NCBI GenBank assembly: GCA_041655035.1
Contig: JBAZCN010000024.1
Location: forward strand, 1 to 32,778
Length of the DNA stretch: 32,778 nucleotides
Direction: 5' to 3'
Source of the DNA: NAT127 sp041655035
GTDB lineage: Bacteria; Pseudomonadota; Gammaproteobacteria; Pseudomonadales; Porticoccaceae
Below the pieces are notes generated by a model. That model ran no database searches and was not told where the DNA came from. It was given only the letters and a program-made list of their open reading frames with translations. Each line of letters starts with the position of its first letter. Within the stretch, counting starts at the first letter, position 1. Of this stretch, positions 1-7,809 are shown piece after piece. Made by a program: the position numbers and the translations under genes.

Positions 1-425
1 AGCATTTCGCTATGGATCTTGACCCGCCAGCGAACATCCCCGGTGGCGGCGTCGAGGGCAAACAGGGTGCCCCTCAAATCAGCGACCAGCACCAGCCCAC
101 CGCCCGCGCCGACCCCGCCGCTCAGGGACTTGTCGAGTTTCTGCTGCCACTTGACCTTGCCGGTCTCGGCGTCGAGGGCATAGACCCGCCCCTTGCCATC
201 GGCGGCGTACAGCACGCCGCCATCGAGCACCGGCACCAGGCTCGCATACAGCGGATCCTGGCCGCTGCCCGCGCTGCGCGACCACAGCTTGCGGACCCGC
301 ACTTCCTCATCGAACTTGACCAACGGCGCGGGCGCCAGCGCCTTGTCTTCGTCGCTCTCCCAGAATTTCATCCAACTGCAGCCGGACAGCATCAGCGCAC
401 AGCACAACAGTGCAAGCTTTTTCAT
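1..425 (-). CDS. bamB: BamB, outer membrane assembly lipoprotein (partial)
   Basis: The N-terminal ~141 residues of BamB, the beta-propeller lipoprotein of the BAM complex that folds beta-barrel proteins into the outer membrane; the rest lies beyond the left edge. I translated this frame by hand and it has no stops. It begins MKKLALLCCALMLSGCS, a signal peptide with lipobox LSGC and lipidated Cys16. Two PQQ/propeller-type strands are visible, 'VYALDAETGKVKW' and 'LFALDAATGDVRW'. Its ATG overlaps the yfgM stop (TGATG), implying translational coupling. In gammaproteobacteria bamB normally follows yfgM and precedes der. Identification is secure; only the C-terminus is missing. Confidence 0.93.
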   Translation of the reverse strand, partial: MKKLALLCCALMLSGCSWMKFWESDEDKALAPAPLVKFDEEVRVRKLWSRSAGSGQDPLYASLVPVLDGGVLYAADGKGRVYALDAETGKVKWQQKLDKSLSGGVGAGGGLVLVADLRGTLFALDAATGDVRWRVKIHSEM

Positions 426-1111
426 CAGGCATCCTCCCCACTGGCGCCGTCGGTACCCGCCGCGCCCGCCACCTGGCTGAGTTTGAGTTCGAGCATCGGG
501 CGCGCCGAGGCGTCGCCGGGCGCGAGACTGTCGAGCGCCCGCTGGTAAGCGGCCAGGGCGGCCTCGCGGTCACCCTGGCGGACGTGGATATCGCCTTCGA
601 GTTCGGCGTACAGCGCCGCAAAGGGTGCGGCCACCGCCCCCTGAACCAGGGCCAGCGCCGCCTGATCGTTCCCTCGAACGGCCTCGATACGGGCCAGGCG
701 CAGGGTGGCGAGGCGTTTCAGGGCGGGATCGTCGGCGTTGTCCAGAACCCATTGCAGTTCGCCGGCGGCGCCGTCGAAATCCTGGTCGGCCACCGCCAGC
801 TTGGCGAGCACCAGGGCGCCGTAGCGACCGTACTGGCTGTTGCCGTGGAGCGCCTTGAGGGATTGCGCCTGGGCGCTCACCTGGCTCGCCGCCTCGGTGT
901 CACCGCCTTCGAAGGCCGCCAGCTGCTGAAGCATGTTGCCGTAGAGCATCGCGCCCTGCTCGGCGTTCTCCTGCTGCCTATCCTGCCACCAATGCCAGCC
1001 AAACCAGCCGGCCGCCGCCACCGCCAATACGCCGGCCATGGGCAGGCCACTGCGCTGCCACCAGCGCTTGAGGGCCTCGAACTGCTCCTCGTCGTTAAGA
1101 TGTTCCGCCAC
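425..1111 (-). CDS. yfgM: YfgM-like ancillary SecYEG translocon subunit
   Basis: A 228-residue membrane-anchored TPR-type protein. YfgM in E. coli associates with SecYEG and the chaperone PpiD and helps hand secreted proteins to periplasmic chaperones. Seen here: a short acidic cytoplasmic start (MAEHLNDEEQFEALKRWWQR), one transmembrane segment at about residues 22-43, then an alanine- and leucine-rich periplasmic helical region typical of TPR_21 proteins. The start codon is GTG at 1111, preceded by a good AGGAG ribosome site inside the end of hisS. It lies 3 bases after the hisS stop and overlaps the bamB start by one base. The order hisS-yfgM-bamB is the family's usual context. Confidence 0.9.
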   Translation of the reverse strand: MAEHLNDEEQFEALKRWWQRSGLPMAGVLAVAAAGWFGWHWWQDRQQENAEQGAMLYGNMLQQLAAFEGGDTEAASQVSAQAQSLKALHGNSQYGRYGALVLAKLAVADQDFDGAAGELQWVLDNADDPALKRLATLRLARIEAVRGNDQAALALVQGAVAAPFAALYAELEGDIHVRQGDREAALAAYQRALDSLAPGDASARPMLELKLSQVAGAAGTDGASGEDA

Positions 1112-1114
1112 ACT

Positions 1115-2425
1115 TTACTCCTGGTCGGGATCGTTACTGTTAGTGCCCGCGGGGGGAATGACCACGGATTTGATGAGCGCCGGGATCTCCGCCAGAGGCA
1201 GGGTTTGCTGGGGCAGGTCCTGGCGCAGGTCTTTCACCGTCAGCGTGCCCGCGGCGGCCTCGTCCTCACCCATGATCAGGGCCAGCCGGGCGCCACTGCG
1301 ATCGGCCTTCTTGAACTGGTTCTTAAAATTACCGCCGCCGCTATGGGTCAGCAGGCGAAGGCCGGGGCACTGGCTGCGCAACTGCTCCGCCACCGCCAGT
1401 TGCCGGGGCTTGACGTCGCCGACGCCGACGAAGTAGACATCCACCGGCCGGGCGATACTATCCGGCACCACCCCAGCCGCGTCAAGCAGCAGCACCAGCC
1501 GCTCGACGCCCATGGCGAAGCCCACCGCCGGCGTGGGTTTGCCGCCCAGCTGTTCCACCAGGCCGTCGTAGCGGCCGCCGGCACAGACCGTGCCCTGGGC
1601 GCCAAGCGAGCCGGTCACCCATTCGAACACGGTCTTGCCGTAGTAGTCGAGCCCGCGGACCAGCCGTTCGTTGACGCTGTAGGCCACCCCGGCGGCATCG
1701 AGCAGCTGCCGCAATTCGGCAAAATGGCCGGCCGCGTCAGCGCCGAGATAGTCGCCTAGCTTCGGGGCGTCGGCGAGCAGTGCCTGGGTGTCGGGATTCT
1801 TGCTGTCGAGAATGCGCAGCGGATTGCCGCCCAGGCGGCGCTGGCTGTCTTCGTCGAGCCGGTCGCGGCGGGCTTCGAGCCAGGCCACCAGGTCGCCCCG
1901 GTAGCGGGCGCGATCATCGCTGCTGCCGAGGGAATTGATTTCGAGGCGGACATGATCGTCGATACCCAGCTCGCGCCACAGGCGCTGGGTAAGGATCAAC
2001 AATTCGGCATCGACATCAGGGCCGTCGAGCCCAAACACCTCGGCGCCGATCTGGTGGAACTGGCGCAGCCGCCCCTTCTGCGGACGCTCGTAGCGGAACA
2101 TCGGCCCCTTGTACCACAGCCGCGGCGTCTGGTTGAACAGTCCGGCCTGTTCGCAGGCGCGCACGCAGCCGGCCGTGCCCTCGGGGCGCAGGGTGACGCT
2201 GTCGCCATTGCGGTCGAGAAAGGTGTACATCTCCTTCTCGACGATATCGGTCACCTCGCCGATGGAGCGCTTGAACAGGTCGGTGGATTCGAGCAGCGGA
2301 AAGCGGATTTCCGCAAGGCCGTAGCGCTCGAACAGGCTGCGCACCTTGTCTTCGAGAAACTGCCACACCGGGGACTGATCGGGGAGCAGGTCGTTCATAC
2401 CCCGGATCGATTGGATCTTTTTCAT
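1115..2425 (-). CDS. hisS: Histidine--tRNA ligase
   Basis: A 436-residue class II aminoacyl-tRNA synthetase that charges tRNA-His; E. coli HisS has 424 residues. I chose the ATG at 2425, giving MKKIQSIRGMNDLLP, the family's standard N-terminus; the open frame upstream is only antisense/ispG overlap. Visible motifs are the motif 2 region 'FRYERPQKGRLRQFHQIG', the histidine-binding 'LVRGLDYYGKTVFEW', and 'GGRYDGL'. The C-terminal region ('GARLALIMGEDE') matches the anticodon-binding domain. It starts 2 bases after the ispG stop, within the ndk-to-bamB gene run. Confidence 0.97.
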   Translation of the reverse strand: MKKIQSIRGMNDLLPDQSPVWQFLEDKVRSLFERYGLAEIRFPLLESTDLFKRSIGEVTDIVEKEMYTFLDRNGDSVTLRPEGTAGCVRACEQAGLFNQTPRLWYKGPMFRYERPQKGRLRQFHQIGAEVFGLDGPDVDAELLILTQRLWRELGIDDHVRLEINSLGSSDDRARYRGDLVAWLEARRDRLDEDSQRRLGGNPLRILDSKNPDTQALLADAPKLGDYLGADAAGHFAELRQLLDAAGVAYSVNERLVRGLDYYGKTVFEWVTGSLGAQGTVCAGGRYDGLVEQLGGKPTPAVGFAMGVERLVLLLDAAGVVPDSIARPVDVYFVGVGDVKPRQLAVAEQLRSQCPGLRLLTHSGGGNFKNQFKKADRSGARLALIMGEDEAAAGTLTVKDLRQDLPQQTLPLAEIPALIKSVVIPPAGTNSNDPDQE

Positions 2426-2427
2426 GA

Positions 2428-3558
2428 TTACTCGGTTGTTCCGTGTGAGGTGGCGATCAAGGCGTCCAGGGCGGCCTGCTTGCTGATGGCCTTGTCGCGG
2501 ATCAATTGCTCGAGACTGTCGATCAGGTTCGCCTGGTCGAGCTTCTGGCTCGGCTTGCCGTCGATATAGAGAAGGTTTCTCGGGGTGCCGCCAGTGAGCC
2601 CCAGGTCGGAGACCTTGGCCTCGCCGGGGCCGTTGACGATGCAGCCGATGATGGATACGTCCAGCGGCACGGTGACATCCTCGAGCCGCTCTTCCAGGGC
2701 ATTGACAGTGCTGATCACGTCGAAATTCTGCCGTGAACAGCTCGGGCAGGCGATGAAATTGATCCCCTTGGAGCGCAAGCGCAGGCTTTTGAGGATATCC
2801 CAGCCGACCCTGATTTCCTCCACCGGGTCGGCCGCCAGGGAGATCCGCAGCGTATCGCCGATGCCGTCCATCAGCAGCATGCCGAGGCCAATGGCCGACT
2901 TCACCGTGCCGGAGCGCAGACCGCCGGCTTCGGTGATGCCGAGGTGGAGGGGATTGTCGATCTGGCTGGCGACCAACCGGTAGGCGGCGACCGCCATGAA
3001 CACATCGGAGGCCTTGAGACTCAGCTTGAAATCGTGGAAGCCGAGGCGATCGAGGATCTCGACATGGCGCAGCGCGGACTCCACCAGCGCCTCGGCGGTG
3101 GGCTCGCCGTACTTGCGCTGCAGATCTTTTTCCAGGGAGCCGGCGTTGACGCCGATGCGGATCGGGATGTTGTTGTCGCGGGCCTTTTCGACCACCGCCC
3201 GGATACGCTCTTCCTTGCCGATGTTGCCGGGGTTGATGCGCAGGCAATCGACCCCGAGGTCGGCCACCCGCAGGGCGATCTTGTGATCGAAGTGGATGTC
3301 GGCCACCAGCGGCAGGGTCACCTGGCGACGGATCTCGCCGAAGGCCTCGGCGGCCTCCAGCGACGGCACCGAGACCCGCACGATATCGGCGCCGGCATCC
3401 TGGATACGGCGGATCTGGGCGACGGTGGCGGCGACGTCGGTGGTCTCGGTGTTGGTCATACTCTGCACCGAGATCGGCGCATCGCCGCCGACTGGGACGT
3501 TGCCCACCATGATCTGGCGGGATTTGCGGCGCTTTATCGGAGATTCATGGACTGTCAT
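2428..3558 (-). CDS. ispG: (E)-4-hydroxy-3-methylbut-2-enyl-diphosphate synthase
   Basis: A 376-residue Fe-S enzyme of the MEP isoprenoid pathway that converts MEcPP to HMBPP (formerly GcpE). The [4Fe-4S] ligands are recognisable: Cys271 and Cys274 in 'ACPSCSRQNFD', Cys306 in 'IIGCIVNGPGEA', and Glu313. The N-terminal TIM-barrel part begins 'RRKSRQIMVGNVPVGG'. Start chosen at ATG 3558 (MTVHESPIKRRKS), which overlaps the rodZ stop as ATGA; the longer open frame upstream is rodZ sequence in another frame. As a cluster enzyme it depends on the iron-sulfur machinery encoded at 6819-14852. Confidence 0.97.
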   Translation of the reverse strand: MTVHESPIKRRKSRQIMVGNVPVGGDAPISVQSMTNTETTDVAATVAQIRRIQDAGADIVRVSVPSLEAAEAFGEIRRQVTLPLVADIHFDHKIALRVADLGVDCLRINPGNIGKEERIRAVVEKARDNNIPIRIGVNAGSLEKDLQRKYGEPTAEALVESALRHVEILDRLGFHDFKLSLKASDVFMAVAAYRLVASQIDNPLHLGITEAGGLRSGTVKSAIGLGMLLMDGIGDTLRISLAADPVEEIRVGWDILKSLRLRSKGINFIACPSCSRQNFDVISTVNALEERLEDVTVPLDVSIIGCIVNGPGEAKVSDLGLTGGTPRNLLYIDGKPSQKLDQANLIDSLEQLIRDKAISKQAALDALIATSHGTTE

Positions 3559-4280
3559 CGGCCTACCGTGATTTCTGCGGCTAGGGTTTCGGGATCGGGA
3601 GCAAGCTCCACCGCCGCCCCTCGATAACTGATCGCCACGCCGGGCGCGTGCCCGAGCGTTATCCTGAAGGGGGGCTTGCCGTCGAGAGCGAGGCGGTCGC
3701 CACTGCGGTACAGGTCGACAGCGAGGATATGGTCGTTGGCATCGATCACTTCCACCCAGCTGTCGGCGTGAAAATCGAACGTCAGCTCCCCGGCTTGCCG
3801 GCTGCCGGCCGGGCCGGCCAGTGGCGGCGCGGCGGCGGGCGCCGCCTGGCCCGCGGTGAACATCGCGGGAAACTCCTTGCCTTCGGAATACAGCGCCCAG
3901 GACACCAGGGTACAAGCCATCAGGCTCGCGGCGCAAGAACCCATCCATACCAGCGGCCGGCGCGGAGCGGCCGACCGGGTCGGGCGCCGCTCCTGCCGCA
4001 CTGCCTGCACATGGTCGGCGAAGCAGGCGAGCACCGGACTCGGCCGCAGCTTGACGATATTGCAGTAGGTGCGCAGATAGCCGCGGACATACACTTCGCC
4101 GGGCAGGGCCCCATAGTCATCCTGCTCGAGGGCCTGCAGTGTGCGCCGGGAGATGCCGAGCTGGCGGCTCAGGTCGTCCTGCGACAGGCCGAGCCCCTCC
4201 CGCGCCCGGCGCAGCAGCGGACCCGCGCCCTCGCTGACCGGGTCCTGGTGCGGTGTCTGGCTGCTATTGCTGCTGCTCAT
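3555..4280 (-). CDS. rodZ: RodZ-like cell-shape protein (HTH + TM + DUF4115)
   Basis: A 241-residue bitopic membrane protein of the RodZ family, which links MreB filaments to the elongasome and maintains rod shape. Residues ~20-75 form a Cro/C1-type helix-turn-helix ('LGLSQDDLSRQLGISRRTLQALEQ' region, split here as residues 29-52), residues ~110-131 a single membrane span, and ~165-241 a beta-rich periplasmic DUF4115-type domain ('SWVEVIDANDHILAVDLY'). It is clearly shorter than E. coli RodZ (337 residues), mostly in the periplasmic linker. Start at ATG 4280 (MSSSNSSQ), overlapping the end of pilW by 17 bases; the stop overlaps the ispG ATG. Confidence 0.92.
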   Translation of the reverse strand: MSSSNSSQTPHQDPVSEGAGPLLRRAREGLGLSQDDLSRQLGISRRTLQALEQDDYGALPGEVYVRGYLRTYCNIVKLRPSPVLACFADHVQAVRQERRPTRSAAPRRPLVWMGSCAASLMACTLVSWALYSEGKEFPAMFTAGQAAPAAAPPLAGPAGSRQAGELTFDFHADSWVEVIDANDHILAVDLYRSGDRLALDGKPPFRITLGHAPGVAISYRGAAVELAPDPETLAAEITVGR

Positions 4281-5064
4281 GCCTGAGCCACTCCTGGTAT
4301 TCCAGATTTTCCTGTGAATAGGGGAAAAGCTTGCTGAGCGCCAGGGCCTTGCTGGCAACCGCGTCCTTGTTGCCGAAGCGGCGTTCGATCCGCAGGCCCA
4401 GCCAGAGGCTGCGCGCGGAGGGCCTGGCGAGACTGTCGAAGGCCGCCAGATAGCGCCCGGCCTGGGGATATTCATCGCGCCCCAGATGGTACTCCGCCAG
4501 TTCCAGGTAGGGCTGGGCCAGGCGCGGATTGAGGACTATCGCCCGGCTCCATGCTTCCACCGCCTCCTCCTGCCGACCGAGACTGCTGGCGGCGATACCG
4601 AGGCTGACGAATGCCTGGGCGCGGAACCCGTAGCCGGTGTCCTCGGTGACCCGGCGGAACTCGTCGTAGGCCTCCTCGACCCGCTCCTGCTGAGCCAGGA
4701 ACACACCGTAGTTGTTGCGCGCCCGGGTAAAGTCGCGATCGTAGGCGATGGCGCGCTTGTAGTGTTTTTCCGCCAGGCTACTTTCCTGCTCCAACTGGTA
4801 GAGCAGAGCCATACCGTTGTGAGCGCCGGGAGAACGCGGATCGATCTCCAGCGCCTTGGCAAGGTGATGGCGGGCCGCATCGCGGTTGCCCTCGCCGACA
4901 TAGCTGAGGCCGAGCTGGATATGATCCTGCAAGGCCTGGTCCATGGAAATCGGCTTTGATCGCACGGCTCCCTTGGTCTTGACCTCGGTCGCGCACCCCG
5001 CCACCAGCAGCGTCGTCGTCAACAACGCCACCAGCACGCCCGGCGGGGACATCGCCAGGCGCAT
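4264..5064 (-). CDS. pilW: Type IV pilus biogenesis/stability lipoprotein PilW (PilF)
   Basis: A 266-residue TPR lipoprotein that acts as the pilotin for the PilQ secretin and stabilises type IV pili. The signal peptide ends in lipobox LVAGC, with lipidated Cys24; several TPR units follow ('ALEIDPRSPGAHNGMALLYQ', 'AIAYDRDFTRARNNYGVFL', 'AIVLNPRLAQPYLELAEYHL'). The ATG at 5064 is preferred over a TTG one codon earlier, because it overlaps the rlmN stop (TGATG), as in other genes of this run. The rlmN-pilW-rodZ-ispG order is conserved in many pilus-bearing gammaproteobacteria and suggests that the host makes type IV pili. Confidence 0.92.
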   Translation of the reverse strand: MRLAMSPPGVLVALLTTTLLVAGCATEVKTKGAVRSKPISMDQALQDHIQLGLSYVGEGNRDAARHHLAKALEIDPRSPGAHNGMALLYQLEQESSLAEKHYKRAIAYDRDFTRARNNYGVFLAQQERVEEAYDEFRRVTEDTGYGFRAQAFVSLGIAASSLGRQEEAVEAWSRAIVLNPRLAQPYLELAEYHLGRDEYPQAGRYLAAFDSLARPSARSLWLGLRIERRFGNKDAVASKALALSKLFPYSQENLEYQEWLRHEQQQ

Positions 5065-6241
5065 CAATCCACCATGCCTACAAGCCGCACCGCCTGCTCG
5101 GTATTCTGCCGGTAGCGCTGCTGGTGGCGCTCCTTGCGGCGTGTCTTGTCATTGAAATCCCCCGCCAGCTGGCCGCAGGCGGCGGCGATGTCATCGCCGC
5201 GTGTCGTGCGCACCGTGACTGTATGGCCAGCCGGGTAGAGAACGTCGCGGAAGCGGTTGAGGGCATTGCCCGACACCCGCCTGTAACCGGAGTTGGCAAA
5301 CGGGTTGAAGGGGATCAGGTTGATCTTGCAAGGCAGCTCCCTGAGCAGCTCCGCCAGCTCGCGGGCATGCTCGACACGGTCGTTGACCTGGTCGATCAGG
5401 GTGTACTCGACGGTGACCTTGCGATGGCTGTCGGGCAGCTTGTCGAGGTAGTTGCGCGCCGAGGCGATCAGGCTTTCCACCGGATACTTGCGGTTGACCG
5501 GCACCAGCTCATTGCGCAGGGCATTGTTGGGGGCGTCAGTGGAAGGGCCAGCGAGACGTCAGTGACATCACCGAGCCGGTCGAGAGCCGGCACCACCCCG
5601 GCGGTGCTCAGCGTGACCCGCCGCTTCGACAGGCCGTAGGCACAGTCGTTCATCATCAGGCCCATGGCATCGACCACATTGTCGAAATTCATCAGCGGCT
5701 CGCCCATGCCCATCATCACCACATTCGACACGACCCGCTCGGCGCCGGGATCGAAGCCGCCAAACGACCGCACCGCCACCCATAGCTGACCGATGATTTC
5801 CGCGGCGCTGAGATTGCGGTTGAACCCCTGCTTGCCGGTGGCGCAGAAACTGCAATCCAGCGAGCAGCCGATCTGGGACGACACGCACAGCGTGCCGCGA
5901 TCCTTCTCGGGGATGAACACCGTCTCGACACACTCGCCACCGTCGGTGCGCACCAGCCACTTGCGGGTGCCATCGGTGGAATCATACTGGTTGACCACCT
6001 CCGGAGGGCGGACTTCGGCCACCTGGGCAAGTTTTTCCCGCAGCCCTTTCGACAGGTCGGTCATCGCGGAGAAATCGGTGATACCGCGCTGGTGCATCCA
6101 CTTGAGCAGCTGGTTGACGCGGAACCGCTTCTCGCCGATGGCGGCGAAAAACTCCCCCAGCCCGTCGGCGGAAAGCCCCAGGAGGTTGATTTTCTCGTCC
6201 CTGGACGCCGCCTCGGGCGTCAGTGCTGGGGATGTCGTCAT
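5064..6241 (-). pseudogene. rlmN: Dual-specificity RNA methyltransferase RlmN, frameshifted
   Basis: Radical-SAM enzyme that methylates C2 of A2503 in 23S rRNA and A37 in some tRNAs. The reading frame is split. The N-terminal part (6241 to about 5545) carries the SAM-cluster motif C126-x3-C130-x2-C133 ('CSLDCSFCATGKQGF') and 'MGMGEPLMN'. The C-terminal part (about 5535 to 5064) is one frame away and carries 'RGDDIAAACGQLAGDF', with the methyl-carrying Cys. The break falls in the normally invariant 'SLHAPN' segment: the sequence reads SLAL in one frame, and APNNALRNELVPVNRKYP in the other. Restoring one base gives ~392 residues, a normal length (E. coli 384). Everything else looks intact, so this is either a recent mutation or a one-base sequencing or assembly error. 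Confidence 0.9.
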
Positions 6242-6249
6242 GATGCTCC

Positions 6250-6263
6250 CGGGCTCAAGCCCG
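6250..6263 (-). promoter_or_regulatory. Small hairpin in the ndk-rlmN gap next to the rlmN RBS
   Basis: Perfect inverted repeat CGGGC-TCAA-GCCCG in the 26 bases between the ndk stop and the rlmN ATG. On the transcribed (minus) strand its last arm runs directly into the GGGAG ribosome site of rlmN, so folding could limit rlmN translation or mark the 3' end of ndk. There is no T-run, so it is not a classic terminator. The function is inference. Confidence 0.4.
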
Positions 6264-6267
6264 TCGA

Positions 6268-6693
6268 CTAGCGTGAACAGATCTCGCGGTCTTCGAAGAA
6301 ATAACGGATTTCGCGCTCGGCGGCGGCCTCCGAGTCGGAACCGTGAACGGCGTTGGCGTCGATGGTTTCGGCAAAGTCGGCGCGAATGGTGCCGGCGGCG
6401 GCTTCCTGGGGATTGGTGGCGCCCATCAGGTCGCGGTTCTTGGCAATCGCCCCCTCGCCTTCGAGCACCTGGATCATCACCGGACCAGAGGTCATGAAGC
6501 CCACCAGATCCTTGAAGAACGGGCGCTCCTTATGCTCGGCGTAAAAGCCTTCGGCCTGCTCGCGGGACAATTGCTGCATCTTGGCGGCGATGATTCTAAG
6601 GCCGGTCTTCTCAAAACGGCTGAGGATTTCGCCCACAACGTTCTTGGCGACGGCATCCGGCTTGATGATGGACAGGGTTCGTTCGAGGGCCAT
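6268..6693 (-). CDS. ndk: Nucleoside diphosphate kinase
   Basis: A 141-residue NDK (E. coli 143) that transfers gamma-phosphate from ATP to NDPs through a phosphohistidine. The N-terminus MALERTLSIIKPDAVAKNVVG is standard, and the active-site His117 lies in 'NAVHGSDS'. The ATG at 6693 is chosen over an upstream in-frame start, because the family begins exactly here. It is the first gene of the leftward run toward bamB. A promoter and an inverted repeat precede it (6717-6792). ndk-rlmN-pilW is a conserved gammaproteobacterial arrangement. Confidence 0.97.
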   Translation of the reverse strand: MALERTLSIIKPDAVAKNVVGEILSRFEKTGLRIIAAKMQQLSREQAEGFYAEHKERPFFKDLVGFMTSGPVMIQVLEGEGAIAKNRDLMGATNPQEAAAGTIRADFAETIDANAVHGSDSEAAAEREIRYFFEDREICSR

Positions 6694-6716
6694 GCAATAT
6701 CTCCGCGTATTAGCTG

Positions 6717-6748
6717 GGATCCACCACGACAGCAATCGGGGTGGATCC
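6717..6748 (-). repeat. Inverted repeat in the ndk leader
   Basis: Perfect 9-bp arms, GGATCCACC (6717-6725) and GGTGGATCC (6740-6748), separated by 14 bases and ending 23 bases before the ndk ATG. It lies downstream of the predicted ndk promoter, so the leader RNA could fold into a stem-loop; it could equally be a protein-binding palindrome. No known family is recognised. Confidence 0.5.
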
Positions 6749-6763
6749 GGTAAATGGCTGTGG

Positions 6764-6792
6764 ATTTTACCCCTGCCCACAGGGGGTTACAA
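6764..6792 (-). promoter_or_regulatory. Predicted sigma70 promoter of ndk
   Basis: On the minus strand, -35 TTGTAA (6787-6792) and -10 TAAAAT (6764-6769) are separated by exactly 17 bases. Transcription would start near 6757, giving a leader of roughly 65 bases that includes the 9-bp inverted repeat. It separates ndk from the upstream sufE gene. Found by eye. Confidence 0.55.
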
Positions 6793-6818
6793 GAATGTAT
6801 TCGCCCGCGACGCTATGC

Positions 6819-7250
6819 TCAGGCCGCGGCTTCCACGGCCATGGTGCGGATGCGCTTGACCATCGCCCGCAGGCCGTTGCCCCGGGTGGGGCTGAGGTGG
6901 CGAAGCAGGTCGAGGCGGCGGAAGTAATCCTCGATGTCGAAGGCCAGCACCTCGTCCGGACGCTTGCCGTTGTATGCGGCGAGCACCACCGCCAGCAATC
7001 CCTTGACGATGAAGGCGTCGCTGTCGGTTTCGAACCATAGGCGCCCGCCGTCGCGACGGGCGTCGATCCACACCTGGCTCTGGCAGCCCCGCACCAGATG
7101 CGCGTCGTCCTTCTTGGCATCGGCCATGGGAGGGAGCTCCCGCCCGAGGTCGATGATGTACTTGTAGCGCTCTTCCCAGCCGTCGAAAAAGCCCAGGGTA
7201 TCGATGATGTCGTCGCTGGTGACGGTGGTGCCAAAAGGGTTGCTGGTCAT
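6819..7250 (-). CDS. sufE: SufE, sulfur-acceptor protein
   Basis: A 143-residue SufE that accepts persulfide sulfur from SufS and passes it to the SufBCD scaffold, stimulating desulfurase activity. The acceptor Cys56 lies in the family motif 'LVRGCQSQVW'; the ends also fit ('FDGWEERYKYIIDLGRELPP' near the start, 'LSPTRGNGLRAMVKRI' near the end). The ATG at 7250 is 7 bases after the sufT stop, so it is the last gene of the suf operon. Its pairing with the SufS at 8195-9448 is expected from family knowledge. Confidence 0.95.
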   Translation of the reverse strand: MTSNPFGTTVTSDDIIDTLGFFDGWEERYKYIIDLGRELPPMADAKKDDAHLVRGCQSQVWIDARRDGGRLWFETDSDAFIVKGLLAVVLAAYNGKRPDEVLAFDIEDYFRRLDLLRHLSPTRGNGLRAMVKRIRTMAVEAAA

Positions 7251-7257
7251 GGCTGGT

Positions 7258-7794
7258 TCAATAAAACATGCCGGTTTCGAGTTGCGCCTCTTCCGACATC
7301 ATGTCGCGGCTCCAGGGTGGATCGAAGACCAGACGCACGTCGACCCCGGCGACATTGGGAACCTGGCGCACCCGGTATTCGACATCGCCCATCAGCACCG
7401 GGCCCATGCCGCAGCCGGGGGCGGTCAGTGTCATGTCGATGGTCACCTTCTTGTCGTCCTGGTCGATGGCCATGCCATAGATCAGCCCGAGGCTGCGCAG
7501 GTTGACCGGAATCTCGGGATCGTAGACGGTCTCCAGCGCTTGCCACACCTGGTCTTCATGGATCCGGCCATCGCCGCGGTCGTCGAAATGCAGCTCCTGC
7601 TTCTCGAGACCGAGGGCGTCGGCGTCGGTGCCGTCCACGCGCAGCATGTTGCCCTGGTACACCACCGTGTAGTTGCCGCCGAGGGCCTGGGTGATGGTGA
7701 CGAACATATCGGCCGGGATGGTAACCGGATCCCCCGTGGGCACCCGCCGCGCGGGGCAGGGGCGCGTCGTCACCACCATTGTCTGTTCAGCCAT
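7258..7794 (-). CDS. sufT: SufT, MIP18/DUF59-family Fe-S maturation protein
   Basis: A 178-residue protein with a central-to-C-terminal DUF59 (MIP18) domain, a family involved in Fe-S protein maturation. The DUF59 core is clear: 'ALETVYDPEIPVNLRSLGLIY', 'VTIDMTLTAPGCGMGPVL' (with its conserved Cys) and 'VRLVFDPPWSRDMMSEEA'. The ~85-residue N-terminal extension is typical of the 'putative Fe-S assembly protein SufT' subfamily. It lies between sufA (15-base gap) and sufE (7-base gap) in the suf operon, supporting a role after cluster assembly, in transfer to client proteins. Confidence 0.93.
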   Translation of the reverse strand: MAEQTMVVTTRPCPARRVPTGDPVTIPADMFVTITQALGGNYTVVYQGNMLRVDGTDADALGLEKQELHFDDRGDGRIHEDQVWQALETVYDPEIPVNLRSLGLIYGMAIDQDDKKVTIDMTLTAPGCGMGPVLMGDVEYRVRQVPNVAGVDVRLVFDPPWSRDMMSEEAQLETGMFY

Positions 7795-7809
7795 ACGCTC
7801 GTCTACCCC

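Noticed and set aside
410..1759. 449-codon plus-strand frame over yfgM and hisS
   Set aside because: Antisense shadow of two well-identified genes; no family features.
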